NCBI GenBank assembly: GCA_951230915.1
Contig: OX579633.1
Span: forward strand, 22,292,574 to 22,356,573
DNA from: Antitrichia curtipendula
Taxonomy: Eukaryota; Streptophyta; Bryopsida; Hypnales; Leucodontaceae
Direction of reading: 5' to 3'
Length of the DNA: 64,000 bases
Each line of letters opens with the position of its first letter. Within the stretch, counting starts at the first letter, position 1. The notes under the pieces are model-generated. The model was not told the origin of the DNA. It saw nothing but the letters and a program-made list of their open reading frames with translations, and ran no database searches. This document shows positions 1 through 13,100 of the stretch, piece by piece. The position numbers and the translations under genes are program-made.

Positions 1-706
1 CACTTCGTAGCACTATTAGTATTCGTGAAGAAAATCTTGGAAAACAAAAATAGTTCTGTAACAGAGAGTGACAACGAAAGACAGATGCGATCTATTGGAT
101 ATGCCAAAGCGTTTCGGGCAAATTCGGGCATCTCTGAATGCTTGAAGCATTCAGAGCTCATGTATGGAAACGGTTGAGCAAACAGGACACATACAACATC
201 CCAAGTCAAACTCAGGCCTTAGTTCAAGTCCAGGACTGATTGCACCATTCCAAAATTCGACAAACGTACAAGCCACAAGTGCACCTTCAAAGAAACCTGA
301 AATGAATGCATACTAACGACAAGACCACAACGTTGAGAAATCAATTTCTGTTGATTGTAACTATACACACATTAAAAAATTTCATTGGCATACCATGGCA
401 CAGACCACGTAAATTCGTACAGCCAAGTCGCTGTATCCTTCTGGTATGCTCGAAGTGAGATGTCTATTGCATTCTCCCACCTGTAACACAGCGACAGCTC
501 AACATTGAGGTGCAATCGACAAGGGTGATCACGATCAAACACAATGTGCTCAACCAGAATATAGATTGGCACCCACCTAGACGACCCTGGTACTTGAACA
601 AATGGAAACACTAATAAACCTTTCGAAAGAAAAATAACTTACATCGTAGTTTGAAACTGGCTGCGTTCAGCACAAATCAAATGGTTCCCAAATAAATCGA
701 TCATTA
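1..706. other. Flank and 3' region downstream of the RPH1-like gene
   Basis: No gene can be supported here. A 79-codon open frame on the minus strand (372-611) lies just beyond the stop of the RPH1-like gene. It has no recognisable domain and no splice link into that gene, so it is best read as 3' UTR or chance. Confidence 0.5.
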
Positions 707-2212
707 TCATTGCTCAGAGTCGTTCGCCTTGTTGTCACTGCCTCCAAGCCATTCCAGCTGAAATACCAAAGCCAATACGTAAACGAATAAGAAAAAAATT
801 ACGAAACAAATCAAATGGGTGTACATTATGTGATGAGCTTTTAAACTGCCAAGTCTTACACATGGTGTTTCAACCCACATCTTCAGTCAGGCACAGTGAT
901 CCGTGAAGGACCACTGATTCGTGGTTCGAAAGTGAACAATTCATTGATCAAACAGTGAAAAATATAATTCCAATGGGACCAGCTTTTGTATCACCGGAAT
1001 CAATGAAGAACGTCGCATGTGTTAGTCGAAAAAGGAATAAACGTGGACAAAAGACAGTCTTCATATGATCTGCTCAAAGTTATAAAAAAACAGGAAGCCC
1101 ATGTTGGTTCCCTTGGTTAGAACTGTACCTTCCAGGCATACATGGCGAAGAAGGCGATGACGTCCGCCGACCAGACTGCGGCAAAGGACTTCCATAACAA
1201 GGGCAGAGTAACATTAATCAAAGGAACGACCAGAAACAGGTAGTTCAGAGCCTCCTTCTCCTTGGCTGGACAGTCACGAGCCCTCAGAGACGGAATTGCT
1301 GCATCGACAAAAGCTCCGTTAGCCACACATGCACATTAGGTTGCTCCTTTTGTCATCAAAACTCCCGCAAATTCTCTGGAGCCAATGTAGTGAGGTTTCA
1401 GCACTTACTGAACATCCACACAGACCACATGCCCATGAGGCGCCAAATGTCCGGATGGTCAGAAGGGAAGAGCAAGTTGAAGGACAGGATTCCGCCTACA
1501 AGCATACTAATGTACGCTTGGGATTCGAAGATCGAGTAGAGCGTAGTGCCAGGCTGGGCAGGGTTTTTGTTCTTAGCAGTAGAGGATCGAGGTGCAAATG
1601 TCGCAGCAGTTTTCCGCACCACCTGCGAAATTCACAGGACCTTGTATCCATCATTCTTATTCTTCTTTGGGCTAAATATCGCCAGATTGGGACATATTTT
1701 GTCTTCATGCTACGAGGCTTGAGGAAATTTAAGGAGGAAAATCTGATTAGTTAAACAGATACCATTAAAATAAAAACTGTGAGTCGTCAGAAACTATATT
1801 GAAGCTATTAAAACAATAATAATATTATTCAAAGTTCGCCAGAGTTGGTAGCAGATAGCCCTCAACCGAATTCCCGAAGCCGCCCCAAAGAAAACTGCAA
1901 ACACAAACCCTAAATGCCCTTCGGCGAATTGGCAGCTTTGAGCCCTGCGAGATTTTATACCTTGCTGATGTCTTTCTCAAGGTTCACCTTCATCACGGCT
2001 TTCTTAGCTTCCTCCGCCGCAGTCTCCGCTTCCGGCTTCACGCTCGCTATCAAATTCAAGCCTCGCAACCTCTCCGAAGACCCCCCACGAAACCCAAGGC
2101 CCCCACTCGAGAGCTTGGCCCTGTTGAGGAATCCTGTGCGAGAAGCGCGACCAAGAACGCAAGGTGGCTTCGGCATCCGCACCAGCCAAAGGCTCGCGCA
2201 ATTGGTCGCCAT
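707..2212 (-). CDS. RPH1: RPH1-family plastid membrane protein (Resistance to Phytophthora 1-like)
   Basis: Exons on the minus strand are 2212-1961, 1622-1409, 1298-1129 and 757-707, all with GT-AG introns, giving 228 residues. The first about 84 residues are rich in Ser, Arg and Ala and look like a plastid transit peptide (start MATNCASLW). The mature part contains KTAATFAPR, PGTTLYSIFE, GGILSFNLLFP and WRLMGMWSVWMF. The exon 2-3 junction creates Thr, giving WMFTIPSLRARDCP, and the chain continues with KEKEALNYLF and SADVIAFFAMYAWK before the short end LEWLGGSDNKANDSEQ. From memory, this matches the Arabidopsis chloroplast protein RPH1 almost motif by motif. Two or three hydrophobic stretches suggest an integral plastid membrane protein. 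In Arabidopsis the family is linked to immunity against Phytophthora; its biochemical role is unknown. The start was chosen at ATG 2212 because it opens the transit peptide. Confidence 0.88.
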
Positions 2213-5200
2213 CGCCAGAGAAGTCTCCACGACGAGCTGCTCCCTTCCGATTTCCCCCGAGAAGCAGCAAATGCGACTGCAACGCCGCTCGCACACAGAC
2301 ACACACACCTTTGAGTCCGTCACGACGAATAAAACAGACAGTTTCACCTCAGAGTCCGTCACCAAGAAACCAACCAGAAAATGTAGTGCGAGAACGAAAC
2401 ATCACCACCCAAGCAATCATCCGAACCCCAACACGGCGAATTCGAGTACGAGAAGGGGAGATGTGGATCCACAAACCTCTCGGAGAATATTTACAACATG
2501 GACACCAAGACGACGACGACGCCGCTGATGGCGATGGCGCTCCCACTCCTCGTGGCTGAGTAGAGGCCCTCTGGCCGTAGTTCGAAAAAATCAGATAATG
2601 TTGGTATCCAACTGAACAAAGATAGATTTTAAAACTACATTAGAAATATCTTGAAAGAATGATTCCCAAAAATATTTTAACACCTTATAGCATAACATTG
2701 TTAATCAAGTCTACACCCTCCCATTTAACCATAAGAGAATTTAGGTCTCTAGGGAAAATAAAAATCTCAAATGTCACTACCATAGAAACAAGTTTTTTCA
2801 GCGAATTTTTTAGTACTTCGAAACTGGAATTCTTAGTTCTGCATTATTTTTTCAAGAGAACAATATTTTAGTCAATCCTACTGCTTATCTCTCACTGAGA
2901 ATATTCATTTCAGGGGTTCTTTTCTAATTGCAGGGAAAAAAAATGAAAGAACAATAGTAATTTCATTCAAACAAAAAGGTGAAAGACTTCTTCAGTTGTA
3001 CTCTTTGCTTTACATGGTTCCTTCTACAAAAATTACTCTAAACCTTCGTCACTTTAGATCATTATCATTCATTTTTTTCCACCCTACAACAACGTACTTC
3101 AATCAAAGCACATACAATTAATTCCCACTTCACAATAATTGGTCCTTTGCAATGTAAAGCTTATCCACTTTCATTTAATGTATTTGCTTCATTCCAACAT
3201 AACAAAAGCCCATTAGAAGATTTATGAGATCTCCTAAAGACTATGAATTTACACACTATAGGAAATGTGAGAACAACGCCAAAATCAATAGTCTAACATG
3301 GCCAAGAGACTGCCACGTCAAATAATCATATTTAATTATTTTAAATAATTAAAAATAGTAAAAATAATATTTTATAATTATTTTAATACTTTGTTAGTGT
3401 TGTAGTGATTCACAAATGTAGGAATAGCCTCGGAACAATCTTTTGGAGGCCTCAAATCTCCCCTAATGTCACAAATTTGGATTTATTACTACTTGTTAGA
3501 AGATAATACTCCCTCCATTCTAAAATGATCATTCTAAACTTGAATCTCTACATGAGCTTGAATATTTGCCTGCATCATTCATTTCCTATTTCATTTGTTT
3601 TCATAACTACTACCAACCCTATTTCTCCCACACAATGTACAAATGGAATATCATTTTGTATTCAAATTAAGGGGAACCAAAATATCATTTTAAAACAAAA
3701 GAAATACATGCTAGACACTTCTTTTGCAATGCCATATATGCCTACAACTCGGCCTACAATGACATCCTTTTGCCATAGAGCATCCTCATTTTTGTTTTCA
3801 TCTTCTACAATTCTATAAAAATACAACAAACTTCTTCCACTATGACAAGAATGAAGATCTAACTACCAAGTTAAGACTAAACAACCATTTCATATACAAC
3901 ATCTTTTTACTGGCTACAAAAACCTACCACTTGTTTGTCATACCGGTTGGTAGAGGTCTTTTTGTTTGAAGCATTTTAGTGGAACTTCAGCACCTCCTAT
4001 TCAACTTTATTTTCCCATGACCACATCAATCAAGGAAACTTTGTGCATAAACCCTTGAACAACATACATCCAGTAGTACCATAGTGTTATTCAACACTGT
4101 TGGAGGCATATTCCAAAATCTCATCTACTTTGTTGTTGGACCCATCTTTTGTTTCTCTCTACACCTCTTCCCTCACTACAACATTTGCGTTTGCCACCTC
4201 CTTTGCTGACACATGTCTAGCACTTCCACCCCTCTTTATAAGTACTTTGTCATCTCCTTCCTTAAAGTTTGCATCTTTGATAAATTTGGAGGATGGATGA
4301 GAAGCACCCATCCCTACTTATACCTTCTTTTTATCCTTGCAAATCCTTTCAATCAATTGATACTCTAGTGAACTTTCAAGCATGCATTTTGACAACAATT
4401 CAACACTTATACAATGGACCTCATCACCAATCAACTTGATGTAGAACAAAATGTCAAGTTTAAGTTTAAGATGTCAACCTCAAAGCCCAAGTTGTGTTTT
4501 TGGCTCTACTCTAATTGACTACATATTTCTAGCAAGAAAGAGACGGTCATCAATGGATCGAAGAAATGCGGCATTCTATGATGCTAAACAACATAAAACA
4601 CTACTTTTCATTCAAGCATATACAAGACAATAAAACAATTGAAACTAATTTAAATTGTGGCGAAGAAAGAGACAGATGTCAAAGACACATGAGAAGAAGT
4701 TATGATGGAATCTTTAACAAGAGTTGAAGAACTCTCTTAGGCAAATGTTACAACATCTTTGGCAACTTTGTATGGCATGATAAGGAAGAAATTTGATTTG
4801 CAATAACAAATATGAATGGTAAGAATCAAGCATTTCAAATTTATTTTTAATTCAGGTTGAAATGCAAGTAGTACATCTAGAGCATGGCTGTAGCAATTGG
4901 CTTACTGGACCTTCAAGATATTGGGGCTTAGAGCAAGAGCTTCTCCCCTTCCTCTAACATACAATGCAATAGTAAAACATCTTAATTAATTCTCATACAA
5001 TTTTTCTCTTTATTCTACCAAGACTCTATGACTTTGAGTTTTTTTTTGTCACTTACAACATTTCCTTACTTAAAAAATGCACCCCAAGGACCACCACAAT
5101 AAGAGAATTGCAAGCAAATCTTACAACACGTTGTAGTAAGGGCCCTTTCTACCCATGTTTGTATGCTTTAAAGGACATATCTTTTCACTGAACAATGCAA

Positions 5201-7191
5201 TGATTATCTATAAAGCTCTGACAACTATGACTAATAAATCCTATAACAAACACAATTGAAAAGCATTTAAGTTCTGTCTCAAAAGATGGCCCACTAGAAC
5301 ATGTACCAGATAAGCCACATGGTGACCCTACCTGTGCATCTCTTGTTTGGTGGCCATCCAACGTTGTCCTCTCTAATGATTGATCAACACCTTGCTTTGC
5401 TCTAGTAATGACCGTTTCCTTGTCTAATGCCAACTCATGTGCCTTAGTTCTATTTGCATTGCATTTGACAAAGTGTTAACACTATATAGGTGTGAAGAAG
5501 TTATACAAGTGCTTTAGTATCGTGCACAATGTCAATGTGCCAAGCACTCATGAATACATGTTGCACTGAGTGATTGAAGTTCAATAATAGTGTTGTTGAC
5601 TTTTTAACTGAGACTTTCATAATTGTAGTAATAGTTCAATAATAGTATTGAACACCTATGATTGCATTAGGCTTTGGACTTTATTTTGGTTGTATTTTGA
5701 ACTTTCTGACTAACATAGGACGGATTTTTTCAATGACTTGGTCATAGAATTCTTGTTGACTTCAACAATTTTTTGGGTTTTTTTATTTTTTATTTTTTTT
5801 ACAATAATTATTTCTTGCCACCCCTTCCCTAGGGCTATAATATCTAAATAAAATAAAAATGCTCTAGCAAGTTTAAAAAAAAGATGACTCATCTATAAAG
5901 ACAAGTATAAATTATTTCGTGAGTTTAGGGAAGGCAGACATATAGTCCTATTAAAGCATTCCATGCATAGCCATGGCGGAGTTGGAAGAACACTCATGAA
6001 GAAGGATTTGCAACTACAATTGCCCTTGTTAGGAGTCAATGAGTTCATTGAATTTGCTGAACCCTTGATGTAGCTAAAGTTAGGGATTCAATGAATTCAT
6101 TGTGACTCCCTTATTGATTTTTGTAAAGACCCTCTTGCTACTTGCTATTGAGATTCCCCTAATTGATATCAATATGTTGGAGGAGTTTCAATTATTTATT
6201 GTAAGTTAAAAAAAAAATCTTATTATTGTATGTGAAGGTCTGATTCAACACTTAGGTGTTGAAATTGAATTTTCATGTCAGGTTCTCAGGGGTTTAGGAC
6301 ACCTCACTCCAATGTCAAGATGATATGTAATACTTTTTATTTTTTATTTTTAAAAATGACATAATTTATGCTGAATCTGACCTTCACGTAGGGTTCACGT
6401 AGGGTTCTTAGGGGGGGTGTATATTTGGGTTAAGAAGAATGGAGTGAGATGAATGAGAAACGGGCTTCATCCAAAACGACCTGAACGCGGGAACCCTTCT
6501 CCTCGAAGCCCTCTGGTGCTCCTGGTGCTCCTACTGCTTGATTTTCTGCAATGGCCAGAACTTGCAGCGAAACAATCCCCGTTACGCCATTTCCATCGCC
6601 ATCACCCTCACTTCCTGAGTGCGTAACCTTAGGAACTGTACTGAGCTTACTCTCAGTAAACCTTCCCGATCTTTTTTTCTACTGTATTTTACAGCGCCAA
6701 ATTTCAATACAGGTTGCGCAACTCCCCGCTCTTCGTTCGTTCTAGGTCGCAGACATTTGCATTCCGCCCTGGCCGTGCTGATTTCATTCGATGTTCGCTA
6801 ATGTTGTGGATGTTTAGCACCAGTGTCGGTGTAGTATTTTATGCTGCCAGAAGGTGAACTGCGGTGGATTTTACGGCTATTCACGGCTACTCTGAGCTGC
6901 GGCGAGCTGCGAGCGGAGGTGCATTCCATATCTAGTCGACTGAACAGTGAGGCAGCAGGTGCTATCATTCGCGCGGGTTGGGAGTAATGGAGGAGCTCAT
7001 GGAGGTCAAGAGTGTGGGAGAGTGGAATGGTCGCATTGTGTTGCGTCGGTAAATTTGGTTGAATTGTGGTTGGTGCGTTTGGAAGGTATGGAGGAGGTTG
7101 ATGTTGATTGGAGGCGGGGTAATGAGAGTGAAATCTAGGGAGGCGGGGTGACGAGGACGCGGTACGGGAAAGAGTTTGGTACCTAATCATT
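2213..7191. other. Intergenic region between the RPH1-like gene and GCP2
   Basis: About 2213-2570 is GC-richer and is probably the promoter and 5' UTR of the minus-strand gene; open frames there on both strands look like composition shadows. About 2570-6430 is AT-rich with no supportable gene. It contains one Stowaway-like transposon end near 3509 and a short direct duplication (agttcaataatagt, near 5580 and 5635). About 6470-7191 is GC-richer again and is probably the promoter and 5' UTR of the gamma-tubulin complex gene. Confidence 0.5.
3507..3541 (+). repeat. Stowaway-like MITE terminus (single end)
   Basis: A TA dinucleotide (3507-3508) is followed by CTCCCTCCATTCTAAAATGA and then TCATTCTAAACTT. 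This resembles the terminal inverted repeat of plant Stowaway (mariner-like) MITEs, which start CTCCCTCC after a TA target. I found no matching opposite end within several kilobases, so this is either a truncated element or a chance match. Confidence 0.35.
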
Positions 7192-10100
7192 ATGGATCAA
7201 GCGGAGGCGAAGAAAGTGAGTGAGCTCCTCCAGGAGCTTATTCTAGTGTGTAAGGATAGCTCACAGTCGGCGGCGTTATTTCATGAAAATCTGGCGGAGC
7301 TTTGGCCTTCAGTGGAGGGTGCATCGTCGCATACATTGCCTAAGGTTCTCTTCCGTGAAACCTAAATGCATTTGCATTACCTAGATGTAGAATGCCGGAC
7401 TTTAGCTTTTAGTGATGCTCAAAGGCGGATAAAGTCAGTGGTATGAAAGCAATGGGAAAGAAGAAATATCAGCTGGATCGCGAATGTATGCATGGAGGCA
7501 GTGAAAATGGATATTATTTCTTGACTTCAGCTGTAGCTGAGCTTGTTACTTGTAATACAGAACACAACCGGTTAGGTTGTTTTGAAAAGAAACGCCTGTT
7601 GCTTGTTAACCTTGGTTCATTATTTGCTGCAGCTCCAGCTTTTGCAGGAGCAAAGAATACTTCTCGCTTCATCTCAGCATCCGCAGAGGTTGATTCAGAA
7701 GATCGAGGAACTGAAGGATGCCGGGTATTGATTACAATTGATTTAGAAATTGATAGCGAGGGTTAAGTTTCAGGGATTTTCATGGGCTGGACCTTTGCAG
7801 TAAATGAAGTTTGTAGAGGTTTGAGTTAGCGAACTTGCAGAAGGTGTATTCCTTTTAGGGTTTGAGGGTGTGCAAATATTCTGAAAGTTTGAGATCACAG
7901 CTAAAGAAAGTCAAGGATTGCCTTTTCAATTATCGTTTTAACGATTTTGTTTGTTCGTTTTTATCTGCAGGGTGCAGGGTATTGATAGGTACATTTGGCT
8001 GGTTGGCCAGATCATTACAGAGCCTTCAGTGAAGCAGCTATTGTCAAAAGAACGAGGCTTCCAACCATCTGCTGACCAAGAATTTGCTGAACCTCGGACG
8101 CCCGATTTTTCTGGATATGGATCGTCTGAGGTGATACTGCGAAAATTTTCATCGCATTCTTATCATGATCACCATGGGAAATGAATTAACGTAGGCAGAC
8201 ATTGCGACCCCCACTGTTTGTTCGTGTAGGTGTTTAGGAATGGACGGCATGGATTTCTTAAAACTTTGTGCACTTTCCTTCGATGCACACTTTGTTTCTA
8301 ATACATCCAGGTTGATTCTTTTTCAGCTACCTACGCCCAATTTTCAACTCGACGAGAGCTTGCCGTCAAAGAAAATGAGGGAGGCCGAGAGTATGTTTAA
8401 GTCCGTCCCTGGCTCTAAGCAGCGGGGCATGAGCGTTGACGATGGTGGTCAGCCGGGATCTGCCAGCTGGATTTCTTTACGGTCTGAAAGTATGTTGCGT
8501 ATCGTATTGACGACTGCTATTCCTTGGTAGCGAAGGTTCAAGAAGTGAATGCGTTTTGTTTTTGTTTGGTAGTGTTCTTGTCTTTTTTCCCAACATTTGC
8601 GAATCATTAAGATACTCGAGTCCAGGAGGAAAGTGCCAAGCATGAAGTCGGTTGAGTCGGTTTCTCTTTGCAGAAATTATGGATGTGCCAAAGTCGCTTA
8701 TAGAAGGTGTATCGTACCCAGCAACTCCGAGGTGGAACTTAGATAGACCTTACCTCACTGGTCAATTGTTTCCTCAGGTACTCTACTGCTCAATGTTTCT
8801 GGGTTACATCTTATTTCTCAGGCAGTAGCTATTGCAAGGTTTTTATTAAATGATATGTTAATCCGAGTTTGTGACGGTGCTTTCGTTTCAAGAGATGTGT
8901 GGTAATGACTTTATTTAATCTGAATGCCAGAGTGGATTACCGAGGCGAAGTCCAGCTTCCAAGACCAGCCAGCTCGAGAAAGAGTCAAACAAGTAACTTC
9001 CTTCCTCCTAGTACTCACAATACAGACGAGTTCAGTCTATCAAGTCTTTAACACTGTTACTTCATCTGTTTGCAGAATATGGAAGAAATATTAAGGGCGA
9101 TCTACTAATACATTACTTCATTGTTGCAGCCATGGAGAAATGCTCAAAGCTCTTTCTAGTTTTTCACCCTCTGTCCAGGTTAGTGTATGTGAGGGATGTG
9201 ATGATGGAAGAAAAGGCACTTGAGCTAGAATTTAAATTTTATATCCAGCAAGTGAATGTCTGTGGATTCATTAGCGTTTTAGTGGATATGGGTATATGAA
9301 AATCTTTACTGAAAGAACTGATCGTCTGCAAATGACAGGAACTACTGGTGATAGAAGATTTACTTTCTGCAATGGTTGGCATTGAGGGTAAATACGTATG
9401 TGTTCGAAGAGGTCGGCATAAAGAAGGAAACTCTTTCTACTATCAGTTGGAGCCATCTTTGGATGCTTCTCTAAGTGTAAGATTTTATGGGATTTCATAG
9501 TTCTGGAGCCTTCTCTTCGCAACTATCCTACAGTTACAAGAGTTAGGGCTTTTTTGAATATCTTGCTGAGAGCTTTTGAAGATAAGGTTAAATAAACAAT
9601 CTCCATTTGAGAAGCATTGCTTTGGTATTTTGTGTTAAATTTTAGGGTGGAAAGTTCATTATTAAACTGTGAAATTAAGAGGTTTATGCTGGAGGATTTC
9701 CCCAAATTTACCTGATTTGTCATAAATTATATGTGCATCTTGTACTGAATGCATACCTTGGGGCATGCAGGATCTGGCCAAAAGAATTCTACCTTTGTGT
9801 GAGAATTATGTAGTCGTGAGTCAATTTGCAGAAGCTCGATCGCATTTTAAGCACGGGTTGGTCAATCATGCATTTGCGTCTGCACTGAGGGCTATCTTGC
9901 AGGTTGTTCTCGTGATCACTTCGTGTTTTTGGATATGTTTGAAAAGCTTTGATTTTTTTTAATGATTTCTAATTCCCATTTTTAGTAGAGTTCTTGTTGA
10001 AGTCAGAGAATTTTCGTTACTGGTCAATAGCATGTTTCATTGTCGATAAGTTGGTGACCAAGATCTAGTCAAAGTACCTGCCTGATTCCGAATTGTCCGA

Positions 10101-13100
10101 CAGTTTTATACAATGCTCTATTATGCGTGTACAACTGTTGCGAAGGGTTTCACGTACGATAAAGTGATCATTGACTTGTGCGTAGGATTATCACGCTATG
10201 ACAGCGCAGCTTGAGCATCAGTATCGATTAGGTCGTCTTTCTCTTCAAGGCTTGTGGTTTTTCTGCCAGGTGAACGCTCGCTAATGCTCATAGACCATAT
10301 CCGATTGATTTGCCTTTGCTTTTCTTGCACTCTGTTGGTTCTTAGGATACCGCGCATGTCTTTTTGGTCAAAATTCCGATGTGATTTTCTGAATCTATTG
10401 TGTTGCCACCATTTGATAGAGGTGTACTATTGAGGAACTCAAATAGATATCAATGAATGTTTAGTCAGTTATTCGACTTTTGCAGCCTATGGTTGCGGCT
10501 ATGCAAGTTCTTTCCACTGCGGTTCAGAGAGCTATCGTACAGCATGCATCTGGTGCAGCAATGCTCAACTTGCTGCAGAAGCAGGTGAATCTTCCCCTTG
10601 CTTACATCCTAGTCTATTCCAGACCATCAGTTGTTTGTTTATATATTATCCTTCTTCGTCCATGTCTTGTCCTTTGATTATGTTATTCTGACAGCTCTGG
10701 TCAAGTTTTGTCAAAATTATTTTGGAATGAATTTCAGAATCTAACCTTTTTCCTGTTATCAACGGCGGTGCAATTTTAAGTCATGCTTTGGCGAACTTCC
10801 ACTATACTAATAGTGCATACGTGGTTGTTTTCTACTGTCTACGACTTACATGTTTGAGATGAGGCAGGCTATAGCCATGGCTGGGGATAACTCAGCTAGG
10901 TCTCTGCTTCAGAAACTGATTCATGCAGCAAGTACTCCTTACTTTGGGATTTTAGAGAGGTATTGGCTTTTTGCCTAAAGTTTGCATATTTCTGGACTTA
11001 TTGTCCTCGTATGAACCTTGCGCTATAGGGTAGTCGATGTCGAATTACTGTGGTAATCTTTAGTCGTATTCACGTTAGCTGATGTGGACAACCTCCTTGT
11101 TCCATATGCCGTACTCATCTAAATAAAAGACCATCCTTGCAGCGCATGTGTGTTCTAACTTCATGTGGCTTGTGCATAAAAGATGGGTTTATGAGGGCGT
11201 TATTGACGATCCTTATGGTGAATTCCTGATCAATGAAAACAAATCTCTGCAGAAGGTATGCTTGTTTGTGGCAAAAAAACAGTGCTGTAGACTTTGTAAC
11301 CTTTGAAGAATTCTGTATTCTCTCTCAATTGCCTCACATGTCTTTAGCAGGTAATATGTCTAGGTATCTTACAAAATTATTTTTTAAATTTGATATAATG
11401 AGTGCTGCTTCTTTCAGGAGAGTCTAAGTCAAGACTACTATGCCACTTACTGGCAGCAGCGTTATAGTCTACGGCAAGAAATTCCCGGGTTTCTGGCGAG
11501 CTATGCTGAAACTATTCTTACCACTGGGAAATATTTGAATGCTATCCGCGAGTGTGGTCACATTGTTCAGGTTTATCCTTTGGATTCCATGGCATCCTTT
11601 ATGCCCTCCCTCTAATCTCGTTTACTTCATTCGCTAACATTATAAATCATCATATCAATTTGATTCCTAGTTCTTATGAGGTTCTCACTCGCCATTTGGC
11701 ACACAATATTATTCATCATGCTCATCTCCATTCGAACAGATAACATGTCTTCTTGTTGTTGATTGAGGCATGTGCATGCAATCTGTGGGACCCGGCTTAG
11801 ATAAATTTTGCTCGAGTCTCGTTGTAGAGTCTGGTTGGCTTCTTATATGTCTGGTTTTTATAAGGTTGTAATATTGCTATCATGTAAAATGATATGTTAT
11901 AGCTGTGTATTGAAACAATCGATGTTGCAGGTCCCCTCAGCAGAGAATGGCACACTAGTGAAAGGGCGTGTACAACAGCCAGTTTTGGAACGCATTAATG
12001 TTGCACATGACTTCGCTAGTGCAGAGCTTCTCAACTTGATTATTCATAAGGTTGTACTCTTCGAATCAATCGTTGACGCATCCTAAAGTTGGTAGCTTCA
12101 GTTGGATGAAGTTGTTATTTGAATGATCGTTACCCAGACCTTCTGAATAGGTGAAGAGCAACGCTGTTTTCTGTAGGATGAATTGTTTTAGGGGTTTCCC
12201 CTGCTCGCCTTAACTTTGAATAATTTGTTGAATATTTCCAGACTAGAATATGAGTGTTATTTTGTTATTCAATTTTGTATCGGTGAAGCTTACATTTGCA
12301 AGGTTTTCGTGTTGCAGTTCGACTTAATTGGGAGGCTACGATCGGTGAAGCACTACTTCTTTGTTGATCAGGTGGGTATTGGGACTGCGTATAACCTAGA
12401 GCAAATGAATTTACGATTTCCTCGAAGACTGGTCTTCACGAGATTTATGAAAATGTTAAATTTAAGTCCAATTTTAAATTAATTATTTCTTGTTCTGATT
12501 TCCTCGAAGACTGGTCTTTGTTTGAGCTGGGACTGGGCTACGTGAGTTGAAACTTACAAACGCCTAATTTTTCCGTGAACAAACAAACTGAATCTCAGTC
12601 TTCTGTCAATTGTGGTTGAGAAGGGTGACTTTCTTGTCCATTTTATGGACACAGCAAAAGATGAACTTACTAGGAAACCATCGGCAATGTCTGTTGAGAA
12701 ACTGCAGGTGAGCTCCATGTTTTTGTAAGCTTAATCATTTTTTGCGTCTTCAGTACAAAACTGAATAATGCTGTATTTATTTTATTGGCTTTCTGTACTA
12801 GCCCTTGGTGTTGTAGTTCTCAATTGAAATTTGTGCTATTGTGGAGGCAGTCTTTGTTGGAGTTGGCTCTACGAACATCAGTTGCAGCTTCAGACCCATA
12901 TCATGAAGACCTCGCATGCAGCATAGTGAGATGATCACTTTCTATTGAACTAATTATACAAAATTATCGTCGGAAATTCTATTGTCTCTGCGTATATTGC
13001 CTCGATTGCAATTCAAATTTGAGTTTCAGAATGGCACTAGTGTCTTGATTGCTAACACGTCAGTGATTACGGAGATCAAGTGACGGGTTACCCATCAAGA

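Noticed and set aside
372..611. 79-codon minus-strand frame downstream of the RPH1-like gene
   Set aside because: The RPH1-like frame already closes at 707 with a family-typical C-terminus, and no splice signals link the two.
1914..2559. Open frames of 204 and 131 codons on the plus strand opposite the first exon of the RPH1-like gene
   Set aside because: They lie antisense to a well-supported transit-peptide exon in GC-rich DNA, show Arg/Ser/Pro-rich composition and no domain.
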